Source: Shimia sp039969785
GTDB lineage: Bacteria; Pseudomonadota; Alphaproteobacteria; Rhodobacterales; Rhodobacteraceae
Length of the DNA: 64,000 bases
NCBI RefSeq assembly: GCF_039969785.1
Contig: NZ_JBDVNC010000018.1
Location: forward strand, 1 to 64,000
Direction of reading: 5' to 3'
Position 1 is the first letter of the stretch. Each line of letters begins with the position of its first letter. Shown in pieces: positions 8,201 to 15,507 of this stretch. The notes under the pieces are model-generated. The model was given only the letters and a program-made list of their open reading frames with translations. It was not told the origin of the DNA and did no database searches. Position numbers and translations under genes: made by a program.

Positions 8201-8955
8201 GATGATGGGTCCAACCGTTTGCCGATGGCGTTCAGCGCGCTGTGAAGCGCGTCATGAGCGCCCTGTGTCCGGAGAGTTTGCGTCATTTGAAGGCTGATCG
8301 TGCCGTCGGTGGCCAGCGCATCGCGTTCCCGCGCCAATGCGCCGTGATCGCGGTCCATAGCCGACAGAAAGCCCGAAACCAGCTGCGTGGTGAAAAAGTC
8401 TGCCGCGGCAGGGTCTTGTGTGTGATCGCCCAGCCAATTGGCTCCGGTTTGCATCATGTCCAGCAGGCCGGGCACCATGGCGCAGATCGCGAAATGCGCG
8501 TTCAGGGCCGTTTCGGAGGCGACCGGGACCACCGGGTTTTCCGGTGCAAACAGCGCCTCAAGCACCGTCGTATTCCCAAAGGCTGCCAAGGGACAACCGC
8601 CGATTTCCAGAAATCCCAGCGGAATGGTTTGCACGAAATCTGAGGCCGGGGCGCAAAGTGTGGCAAGCGTATCGGACGCAATTCCGGCCATGACTGAGAC
8701 GATTTTGTGATCTGCACGGAAGGTCAGAGAAGGCAGTACGTCGTTGATCTGGTGGGGGCGCAGGCAAAGAAAAATGATGTCGCTGCCGTCCAGAACAATC
8801 TGGGTATCGGCCACGATGGCGCCGTGATCTGCGGCAAGAGCGGAAGAAACGGCCTGGGAACGGCGGGTGACACGAATTTCGTGGCCGCGGGCCGCGAGAA
8901 AGCGGACCATCGGCGCGGCTATGTGGCCGGTACCGATGAAACCGATCCGGCTCAT
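8197..8955 (-). CDS. NAD(P)-binding reductase of the pyrroline-5-carboxylate reductase type
   Basis: A 252-residue protein with an N-terminal Rossmann fold (RIGFIGTGHIAAPMVRFLAARG, NADP-type) and the strand FLCLRPHQINDVLP typical of the ProC / F420-dependent NADP oxidoreductase superfamily. The C-terminal half is helical and divergent, so the ProC substrate cannot be assumed. ATG 8955 overlaps the purE stop by 4 bases, and its own stop overlaps the purK start by 4 bases. A reductase-like gene inside the purE-purK pair is unusual and may mark a role tied to purine or folate metabolism, or only expression convenience. Confidence 0.7.
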   Translation of the reverse strand: MSRIGFIGTGHIAAPMVRFLAARGHEIRVTRRSQAVSSALAADHGAIVADTQIVLDGSDIIFLCLRPHQINDVLPSLTFRADHKIVSVMAGIASDTLATLCAPASDFVQTIPLGFLEIGGCPLAAFGNTTVLEALFAPENPVVPVASETALNAHFAICAMVPGLLDMMQTGANWLGDHTQDPAAADFFTTQLVSGFLSAMDRDHGALARERDALATDGTISLQMTQTLRTQGAHDALHSALNAIGKRLDPSS

Positions 8956-9440
8956 CCCTCGGGGGCTTCGGGGATCGAGGCAGAAAGGGCGGCGCGCCAT
9001 GCGTCCAGTCGGGTGGCGAGCGCCGGGTCTTGCAGGGCAAGGATACCAGCGGCCATCAGACCTGCATTTGAGGCCCCGGCTGCGCCGATGGCCATGGTGG
9101 CCACGGGAAAGCCCTTGGGCATCTGCACGATAGAATAAAGGCTGTCGACGCCCGAGAGCGCGCGGGTCTGAACCGGCACACCCACCACAGGCACACGGGT
9201 TTTTGAGGCCATCATGCCAGGCAGATGCGCAGCACCTCCAGCGCCTGCGATAATGACCTGCAGGCCACGATCAGCGGCCTCTTTGCCATAGCTCCACAAA
9301 CGATCCGGCGTGCGATGCGCCGAGACAATCTTTTTCTCATATGAGATGCCAATCTCGTCCAGAATCTCTGCTGCGAGTTTCATTGTGGGCCAGTCTGACT
9401 GGCTGCCCATAATGATGCCAACCTGTGGTGTTTCCGTCAT
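8952..9440 (-). CDS. purE: 5-(carboxyamino)imidazole ribonucleotide mutase PurE
   Basis: A 162-residue class I PurE that converts N5-CAIR to CAIR. The signature is complete: GIIMGSQSDWPTMKLAAE (residues 8-25), SAHRTPDRL and IIAGAGGAAHLPGM. It is the first gene of the purE / reductase / purK operon, with AGAGGCG about 4 bases before ATG. Confidence 0.95.
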   Translation of the reverse strand: MTETPQVGIIMGSQSDWPTMKLAAEILDEIGISYEKKIVSAHRTPDRLWSYGKEAADRGLQVIIAGAGGAAHLPGMMASKTRVPVVGVPVQTRALSGVDSLYSIVQMPKGFPVATMAIGAAGASNAGLMAAGILALQDPALATRLDAWRAALSASIPEAPEG

Positions 9441-9520
9441 TTTCGCCTCTGCCAGATCGTGAAGCCCGGTTTATAGAGCATTGCCCGGTTTGCGCAATGC
9501 GACGCTGGTGTAAACAGTGC

Positions 9521-9745
9521 TCAGGCGATGATGTCGGGGGTCAGACGGTCTTCGATCAGGGCAATGATGTCCTTGAGGCGCAGTTTCTGCTTTTTCAGGC
9601 GTCGAATCGTCAGCTGATCACCGGTGCCCCGATCAACCAACGCATGAATCGCCTCATCAAGGTCGCGGTGTTCGCGTTTGAACACTTCTAATTCGACCGT
9701 AAGCACATCGTCGGTTTTCATCGCCAGGTCGGTTGGAGCGTTCAT
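9521..9745 (-). CDS. YdcH family small protein (DUF465)
   Basis: A 74-residue basic helical protein of the DUF465/YdcH family. The conserved core is HRDLDEAIHALVDRG ... LTIRRLKKQKLRLKDII, expected to form a two-helix hairpin. The function is unknown. ATG 9745 gives the family length; a second in-frame ATG at 9721 is possible. The upstream extension to 9868 overlaps the heat-shock-like promoter and is unlikely to be translated. Confidence 0.75.
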   Translation of the reverse strand: MNAPTDLAMKTDDVLTVELEVFKREHRDLDEAIHALVDRGTGDQLTIRRLKKQKLRLKDIIALIEDRLTPDIIA

Positions 9746-9860
9746 GGACGGAATTTCCCTAGGTATTGCAGGGTCATAGAATAGCGATTCGTGCGCGTGG
9801 TGCAAAGGTTTTGGCAGCGTTAACCTCAGGTTTTGCGGAAGTTCCCCAAAACGCTTGCCT

Positions 9861-9889
9861 CTTGCCATTATGGGGCGGGGCTCCCATAT
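9861..9889 (+). promoter_or_regulatory. Sigma32 (RpoH)-like promoter for hsp20
   Basis: CTTGCCA at 9861-9867, 14 bases, then TCCCATAT at 9882-9889 resembles the heat-shock pattern CTTGAAA-N13/14-CCCCATNT. It lies about 65 bases before the Hsp20 start, which fits the product. Confidence 0.5.
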
Positions 9890-9954
9890 TTATCGGGAAC
9901 GGGTCGCCGGTACGGGGCCCGCAATGGACTGTCGCTTAGGCTAAGGACGTGTCG

Positions 9955-10368
9955 ATGACAAAACTAACACTGGGCTCGCACCCCCACATGCTGGGGTTCG
10001 AACAATTGGAACGGCTTTTGGAGCGCACCGCGAAGACGGGCAACGAAGGCTATCCCCCTTTCAATATTGAACAGACATCGGATTATTCGTACCGGATCAC
10101 GCTGGCCGTGGCCGGGTTTCGCGAAGAAGATCTGAGCATCACGGTCGAAGATCGCCAATTGGTGATCCGCGGGCGGCAAACCGACGAGCAGGACACAAGG
10201 GTGTTCTTGCATCGCGGCATTGCTGCACGTCAGTTCCAACGCTCGTTTGTGTTGGCAGACGGCGTCGAAGTGGGCGAGGCCAGCATGGAAAATGGCCTGC
10301 TGCATGTCGATTTAAGCCGCACGGTTCCCGAAACCGTGGTGCAGACAATTCAGATCAGAAAGGGGTGA
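9955..10368 (+). CDS. Small heat shock protein, Hsp20 family
   Basis: A 137-residue alpha-crystallin type chaperone. The ACD domain spans roughly residues 33-125, including YSYRITLAVAGFREEDLSI, the loop RGRQTDEQDTRVFLHRGIAARQF and the end strand ENGLLHVDLSR. It holds unfolding proteins under heat stress. ATG 9955 is chosen because AAGGA (9943-9947) lies 7 bases upstream; a GTG at 9949 is too close to it. The DUF1150 gene follows after 3 bases. Confidence 0.9.
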   Translation: MTKLTLGSHPHMLGFEQLERLLERTAKTGNEGYPPFNIEQTSDYSYRITLAVAGFREEDLSITVEDRQLVIRGRQTDEQDTRVFLHRGIAARQFQRSFVLADGVEVGEASMENGLLHVDLSRTVPETVVQTIQIRKG

Positions 10369-10371
10369 GCC

Positions 10372-10599
10372 ATGTATAGCAAATTTGATTTTGGCACAGA
10401 GGATGGTCAGCGCATCGTTTATGTGCGTGAGGTATCGGTCTCTGACCTGCCTGAGGACGTTCAGCAACAGGTTGACGGGGCAGAAACGCTTTATGCCGTG
10501 CACAGCGCGGACGGAGAGCGGCTGGCGTTGGTGAAAGAGCGCAATCTGGCTTTTGCGCTGGCGCGGCAGAATGATTACGACCCGGTCACTGTGCACTAA
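10372..10599 (+). CDS. DUF1150 family protein
   Basis: A 75-residue acidic protein (FDFGTEDGQRIVYVREV ... ALVKERNLAFALARQND). DUF1150 proteins of alphaproteobacteria usually follow a small heat shock gene, as here. The function is unknown. The 3-base gap to hsp20 implies one transcript under heat-shock control. Confidence 0.85.
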   Translation: MYSKFDFGTEDGQRIVYVREVSVSDLPEDVQQQVDGAETLYAVHSADGERLALVKERNLAFALARQNDYDPVTVH

Positions 10600-10686
10600 G
10601 CAATATACGCGGGTCGAAACTGAGGAACGCACTGACTTTTGACGTGATGCAGCGGAATGTCTGTATCCTGTAAGACGGCCGCGCAA

Positions 10687-10723
10687 TTTGGGTCCAAAAA
10701 ACGCTAGGCTTTTTGGACCCAAA
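10687..10723. terminator. 14-bp perfect stem-loop downstream of DUF1150
   Basis: TTTGGGTCCAAAAA (10687-10700) and TTTTTGGACCCAAA (10710-10723) pair perfectly around the 9-base loop ACGCTAGGC. The stem is A/T-rich at both ends and could end transcription on either strand. The rest of the gap 10600-10929 holds no gene that can be supported. Confidence 0.5.
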
Positions 10724-10929
10724 CCAGACTGTTGAACAGTCTAAGCAAATATCGGTATTGCGGACGAAGTTGACTTTCGCTGCAACCTTCACGAAGATCG
10801 GCAATAGGCTGCGAAGCCGACCTTGCGAGGGTTGTTTCAAGGCCCGGAGTACGTTTGAGTGTCGCCGACTGTTTGCCCATGTTAGCGTAGGACCGTGCGA
10901 CCAAGTGCGAATGAGGATGACTGACTGGG

Positions 10930-12597
10930 ATGACTGAAGATCTTTTTGATGAGAGACTGCTGCCTGGGAGTATCGAACCTGGTTCCCGTGGCATCGTTTT
11001 CGCATCGACCGGGAGACTCTATACCGATCTTGCGAGGCGGGCAGCACGCACTGTCCGAATCGCAATGCCCGATGCAATAATTGATCTCTTCACTGACCAG
11101 AAAACGGATGATCCTGTTTTTGACGAGATCCACGAGATTTTCGGGACAGGACACCGACCAAAGATCGAAGCCATCCGAAAGACGCGGTTCGAACGGACGA
11201 TTGTTCTGGACGCGGATGTCGTCGTTCTTGCGGATATTTCCGAAATGTTCGAGGTCTTGGACCGCTTTGATATGGCTGGAGTCTTGGCCGGAAACAGAGG
11301 ACGACTAATGACGCCGCGGGACGGCCAGACCCCGACTTGTCTGAACCCGGTCAACACGGGCGTTTTGGCGGTTAAAGCTTCACCCAAAGTACAGGCATTC
11401 GCGCGCGCCTGGGAACTCGAGATGAATTCCCAGAACGCGCTGATGGATCAACCAGCATTTCGGAGATTGTTATACCAGAGTGATCTTGATTTCGTGGCTC
11501 TTGGGCCTGCTTACAATTGCATCTGGTTGGATCTTCTAGACATCTGGAAATTCAACATGGGCGCGCCACGAATACTCCATGTCCGAGCTTTGCATGACGA
11601 TCACCCTGGTGACCCAGAAAAACCTTTCGATCTGGTCGAGGTAATTGGCGAGCAGAGAGCCCGGCATGTCGAAAAGCTTTTGGCGGCGGATTGGATGTTG
11701 GGTGGCGATACGAAGCAAACAGAAAAAGGGGCACCGAACGACATTCGGATAGAGCGATTGAGAGCGCTAGAAGGACCTGGCGAAAAGCTGCCAAAGTCAC
11801 ACAAAACAGATCGGCAACCCATTCAGGGTCAAGCTCCGAATGGTCCGAGCAACAAAGGACCCGGAAACCAACTGAAGCGTCTTCGCCGAGAACTGAACTA
11901 CGCGATATCGCAGATCTACAACGCCGCAATAATTGCCCTTGCATATCAAGGGCGTCCAATTCGGATATGTGTTATTGGCGCAAACGATGGGAAATATGGG
12001 GATCCGCTTTACAAGTTGGTTCGACACAAACTCCGTTCCTGCACGGAAATCACGTTGTTTGAGCCTCAAGAATACCTGATACCGTTCTTGGAAGCGAACT
12101 ACAGCTTCCATCCTTCTCACCGTATTGTACCGGCAGCCGTCGGCCCGGAAGATACCCTTACTCTGCACGCAATTCGCCCGGAACATTGGAAACGTTTCAC
12201 CCCCACTTATTCCTCCGACTGGCCATCGTATCGGGCACCTACCGGGGTGACATCCACCGACCGCAATTGTGTCCTTCGGTGGGTGAAAAAGCACCTGCCA
12301 GACGAATGCGATCCAGAAAACCTTGTCACCGAACTGACCGTTCCGTCCAAGCGGTTGACAGGGTTCCTCGAATGTCTTGGAAAAGAACCGGTTGTCGATG
12401 TCCTTCAAGTCGATGCTGAAGGGTTCGATGATGAAGTGATTTATGCTTGCGATATTGATCTGACCGAACCGAAGATCATCCGGTTCGAACATAGCCATCT
12501 TCCTGAAGAAAGACTTGCTCGACTGAAGAAACACCTGTCCAAGCAATACGATCTGATTGAATCCAAAATGGATGTAGTCGGAATTAGACGTCCTTGA
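10930..12597 (+). CDS. Fusion of a glycosyltransferase domain and a FkbM-type methyltransferase domain
   Basis: A 555-residue protein with two domains. Residues 20-250 look like a nucleotide-sugar glycosyltransferase: FERTIVLDADVVVLADISEM has a DxD metal site (residues 94-96), and LNPVNTGVLAVKAS follows. A polar linker (about 265-315, rich in Lys, Gly and Pro) leads to a class I methyltransferase: ICVIGANDGKYGDPLY is the SAM-binding loop, and DVLQVDAEGFDDEVIYACD is the FkbM signature. Codon usage is less GC-biased than the neighbours, and the gene has no partner on its strand, which together suggest acquisition by transfer. The product is probably a cytoplasmic enzyme that adds and methylates a sugar on a surface glycan; the substrate is unknown. 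Confidence 0.7.
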   Translation: MTEDLFDERLLPGSIEPGSRGIVFASTGRLYTDLARRAARTVRIAMPDAIIDLFTDQKTDDPVFDEIHEIFGTGHRPKIEAIRKTRFERTIVLDADVVVLADISEMFEVLDRFDMAGVLAGNRGRLMTPRDGQTPTCLNPVNTGVLAVKASPKVQAFARAWELEMNSQNALMDQPAFRRLLYQSDLDFVALGPAYNCIWLDLLDIWKFNMGAPRILHVRALHDDHPGDPEKPFDLVEVIGEQRARHVEKLLAADWMLGGDTKQTEKGAPNDIRIERLRALEGPGEKLPKSHKTDRQPIQGQAPNGPSNKGPGNQLKRLRRELNYAISQIYNAAIIALAYQGRPIRICVIGANDGKYGDPLYKLVRHKLRSCTEITLFEPQEYLIPFLEANYSFHPSHRIVPAAVGPEDTLTLHAIRPEHWKRFTPTYSSDWPSYRAPTGVTSTDRNCVLRWVKKHLPDECDPENLVTELTVPSKRLTGFLECLGKEPVVDVLQVDAEGFDDEVIYACDIDLTEPKIIRFEHSHLPEERLARLKKHLSKQYDLIESKMDVVGIRRP

Positions 12598-12820
12598 AGC
12601 CGGACTCGCGCGGTAGGCGCCGATGGGAAAAAAAGACACCCAAGTAAACGACTCGGATTTCGGCAAGGTCGGCAAAGCTGGCGCGAACTTGGTCAGACCT
12701 GACAGGTAGTTTGGGCTCAAAACGGAAATTCGCGGCGTTTTGCCGGAACGTCCGATTTTTTGGTGTCTGGGACAGGTGGTGACACGATGATCAAAGTCAT
12801 CTGACCTTCTACAAGCAGGG

Positions 12821-13168
12821 TCAGTCGAGTGTCACGGCATATGTCTCGTCTGACCAGCCATCCACGATACAGCGCGACCGGATGAAGACGGTTGTGGCCG
12901 ATGCGGGCACTGCGACTCCGCTGAGGGATCGCGTGAAAGGTTGTTCGTGTTCGTGCGGATGTGTCAGCACGCGCAAGCCCAGAACGTTGCCATCCGCGTC
13001 TTCCACACGCCATCCATCGGCATAATGGTCCCATCCAGTGTCGGGGTGGGATAGGGTCACGTCAAATCGCCAGTTTGTACCGGAACCGGAAGCTTTGGCG
13101 GCTTCGATCATGGGTGGGTCGGCGAGGGCCGGTTGGGCGGCCAGGAGAAGAACACTTAAAATACGCAT
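12821..13168 (-). CDS. Secreted protein of unknown function
   Basis: A 115-residue protein with a signal peptide (RILSVLLLAAQPALA, cleavage before DPP). The rest is beta-rich with histidines and acidic residues: LSHPDTGWDHYADGWRVED and LTHPHEHEQPFTRSL. It may be a small immunoglobulin-like periplasmic domain. No family is recognised with confidence. It follows the sat-cysC gene on the same strand but is separated from it by a terminator. Confidence 0.6.
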   Translation of the reverse strand: MRILSVLLLAAQPALADPPMIEAAKASGSGTNWRFDVTLSHPDTGWDHYADGWRVEDADGNVLGLRVLTHPHEHEQPFTRSLSGVAVPASATTVFIRSRCIVDGWSDETYAVTLD

Positions 13169-13261
13169 GGTCTCAGAATACCCAGGTGCAATATTTTTCC
13201 AATGGGAATAACGGACACGATTTCGTGCATGTTTGCATTGGCCGCGCGGTCCTAAGCGGAC

Positions 13262-13293
13262 AAAAAAAGGCCGAAGCGGATGCTCCGGCCTTT
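13262..13293 (-). terminator. Rho-independent terminator of sat-cysC
   Basis: The minus strand reads AAAGGCCGGAGC, loop ATCC, GCTTCGGCCTTT followed by four more T residues (seven T in all). The stem has one mismatch. It lies about 20 bases after the stop codon. Confidence 0.75.
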
Positions 13294-13314
13294 CTCTAAA
13301 ACTGTGATGTCAGA

Positions 13315-15390
13315 TCAACCTTTGATCAGACCCATGCTTTCCAGTTTCAGGATCACCTGATGGGCACAGTTGTCCACATCGGCACCTTCTGTTTCAACGC
13401 TCAGCTCAGGATTTGCAGGTACGTCATAGGGGTCTGAAATACCTGTGAATTCCTTGATCTTGCCTTCGCGGGCCAGCTTGTAGAGGCCTTTGCGGTCACG
13501 ACGTTCGCATTCGTCGATCGACGTGGCGACGTGCACTTCGATAAAGGCACCGAATTGTTCGATGTCTTCCCGCACGGCGCGACGTGTGGTTGCATAGGGT
13601 GCAATTGGTGCACAGATTGCAATGCCGCCGTTTTTCGTGATTTCCGACGCGACATAGCCGATGCGACGGATGTTCAGATCGCGGTGCTCTTTGCTGAAGC
13701 CCAGCTCGGAGGACAGGTTCTTACGAACGATGTCACCATCCAGCAGCGTCACAGGGCGACCGCCCATTTCCATCAGCTTGACCATCAGCGCGTTGGCGAT
13801 GGTGGATTTGCCAGAGCCGGAGAAGCCGGTGAAGAATACAGTGAAACCCTGATCGGCACGCGGTGGTTTGGTGCGACGCAGTTCTTTCACAACTTCGGGG
13901 AAAGAGAACCATTCAGGGATCTCAAGGCCTTCGGCCAGACGACGGCGCAGTTCTGTGCCCGAGATGTTCAGAATAGTGACGTTGTCACGATCTGCGATTT
14001 CATCATTGGGTTCGTACTGAGCGCGTTCCTGCACATAAACCATGTGTTTGAAATCAACCATTTCACAGCCGATTTCGGATTGGTTTTCGCGATACAGATC
14101 CTGTGCGTCATAGGGGCCGTAGAAATCTTCACCAGCCGAGTTTTTGCCGGGGCCGGCGTGGTCGCGGCCAACGATGAAGTGGGTGCAGCCGTGGTTGGCG
14201 CGGATCAGACCGTGCCAGACAGCTTCGCGAGGACCGGCCATACGCATTGCCAGATTGAGCAAGCTCATCGAGGTGGTCGCGGCAGGGTATTTGTCCAACA
14301 CTGCTTCGTAGCAGCGCACGCGGGTAAAGTGATCCACGTCGCCCGGTTTGGTCATGCCCACGATGGGGTGAATCAACAGGTTGGCCTGCGCTTCTTTAGC
14401 GGCGCGGAAGGTCAGTTCCTGATGCGCGCGGTGCAGCGGGTTGCGGGTTTGGAACGCAACCACTTTGCGCCAGCCAAGCTTGCGGAAATACGAGCGCAGT
14501 TCGTTAGGCGTGTCACGACGTGCACGGAAATCGTAGTGCACGGGCTGTTGGATTCCAACAATCGGGCCGCCCAGATAGATTTTACCAGCCTGGTTGTGCA
14601 GGTAGTTGACGGCAGGGTGTGCATCGTCGTCGGCACCAAAAACTTTTTCGGCTTCACGTGCCTTGTTGGGTTCCCAGCGGTCGGTCACGGTCATGGTGGC
14701 GAGGATCACGCCTTCCTGATCGCGCAGAGCGATGTCCTGACCGATTTCAACGCTGTCGGCAAATTTTTCGGACACGTCCAGCGTGATCGGCATAGGCCAT
14801 AATTGACCGTCGGCCAAACGCATGTTTTCGACAACACCGTTATAGTCTTCTTCGGTCAGGAAGCCTTTGAGCGGGTTGAAGCCACCGTTCATCAGCAGTT
14901 CCAGATCACAAATCTGACGTGGGGACATATCGTGGCTGGTCAGGTCAGCTGCTTCGACCTTGAGTTTCTGAGCGCTCTCGTATGAGACGTAGAGCTCGGG
15001 GATGGGAGCCAAGTTGTTTTGCATAGGATGGGTCCTGTGTTTTTGAGGTGGCAAGCCGCTTGCGGTGCCTGTGAGTTCCGCGTGCAACGCGTTGTATTCT
15101 GCGAATTTGCGGGCGAGGAATTGATCCGTGAGGCGCACTTTTTCGGTGGCACCACGTGAGGTTAGCGAATAGGCAAAGCGTTGTCGTTTGTCTGGTCCCG
15201 ACCGATCACTGATCGCGATCAGGCCAAGCTCGGTTGCCGTGCGCAATTGAGCATTCAGATGCCCAAGGGAAATACCCAGTGCGCCTGCCGTTGTCCGTTG
15301 AGACGCGCCAGGTGTCGTATCAAGCTGACGCAAGAGACGAAAAAGCAGGTCTTCCTCTTCAGGATTGGTATTTGCAATTGGCAGTGGCAT
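13315..15390 (-). CDS. Winged-HTH domain fused to bifunctional sulfate adenylyltransferase / adenylylsulfate kinase
   Basis: The Sat-CysC part activates sulfate to APS and then PAPS. ATP sulfurylase motifs QTRNPLHRAHQ and GRDHAGPG are present, followed by the APS-kinase P-loop GFSGSGKST and ISDPYDVPANPEL near the C-terminus. Alone it would start at ATG 15024 and be 569 residues, the usual length, with AGGAC 7 bases upstream. However, the frame is open without a stop up to ATG 15390. The extra 122 residues form a MarR-like winged helix (EEEDLLFRLLRQLDTTPG, RTTAGALGISLGHLNAQLRT, RFAYSLTSRGATEK) of the type found in EPS-associated regulators. Either a 691-residue fusion or two nested products is possible. 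PAPS supplies sulfate for sulfated polysaccharides, so a link to an EPS-type regulator is sensible. Confidence 0.85.
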   Translation of the reverse strand: MPLPIANTNPEEEDLLFRLLRQLDTTPGASQRTTAGALGISLGHLNAQLRTATELGLIAISDRSGPDKRQRFAYSLTSRGATEKVRLTDQFLARKFAEYNALHAELTGTASGLPPQKHRTHPMQNNLAPIPELYVSYESAQKLKVEAADLTSHDMSPRQICDLELLMNGGFNPLKGFLTEEDYNGVVENMRLADGQLWPMPITLDVSEKFADSVEIGQDIALRDQEGVILATMTVTDRWEPNKAREAEKVFGADDDAHPAVNYLHNQAGKIYLGGPIVGIQQPVHYDFRARRDTPNELRSYFRKLGWRKVVAFQTRNPLHRAHQELTFRAAKEAQANLLIHPIVGMTKPGDVDHFTRVRCYEAVLDKYPAATTSMSLLNLAMRMAGPREAVWHGLIRANHGCTHFIVGRDHAGPGKNSAGEDFYGPYDAQDLYRENQSEIGCEMVDFKHMVYVQERAQYEPNDEIADRDNVTILNISGTELRRRLAEGLEIPEWFSFPEVVKELRRTKPPRADQGFTVFFTGFSGSGKSTIANALMVKLMEMGGRPVTLLDGDIVRKNLSSELGFSKEHRDLNIRRIGYVASEITKNGGIAICAPIAPYATTRRAVREDIEQFGAFIEVHVATSIDECERRDRKGLYKLAREGKIKEFTGISDPYDVPANPELSVETEGADVDNCAHQVILKLESMGLIKG
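15025..15390 (-). other. MarR/EPS-associated winged-helix domain in frame ahead of Sat
   Basis: This codes for residues 1-122 of the long product. The helix-turn-helix and wing are intact, followed by the helix TDQFLARKFAEYNALHAEL and a short linker. The domain ends where a stand-alone regulator of this type would end, but no stop codon separates it from Sat. Continuity of the frame is seen directly; the separate ancestry of the two parts is inference. Confidence 0.6.
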
Positions 15391-15407
15391 AAAACGACTC
15401 AAAGTGT

Positions 15408-15421
15408 GTTCACGTGTGAAC
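15408..15421. promoter_or_regulatory. Palindromic operator candidate upstream of HTH-Sat-CysC
   Basis: GTTCAC-GT-GTGAAC is a 6+2+6 palindrome centred about 24 bases before ATG 15390. MarR-type dimers bind such sites, so autoregulation by the encoded HTH domain is a simple reading. Confidence 0.4.
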
Positions 15422-15507
15422 GCATGCCATCAAAAGCATGCAGAGGGAAGCGTTATTTGATCCCATTGGCCGTTTCTTGCGCACGTTGCATTGCTGCAAC
15501 GCAGAAT

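Noticed and set aside
13531..14802. 423-codon plus-strand frame
   Set aside because: Antisense of Sat-CysC with no domain of its own.
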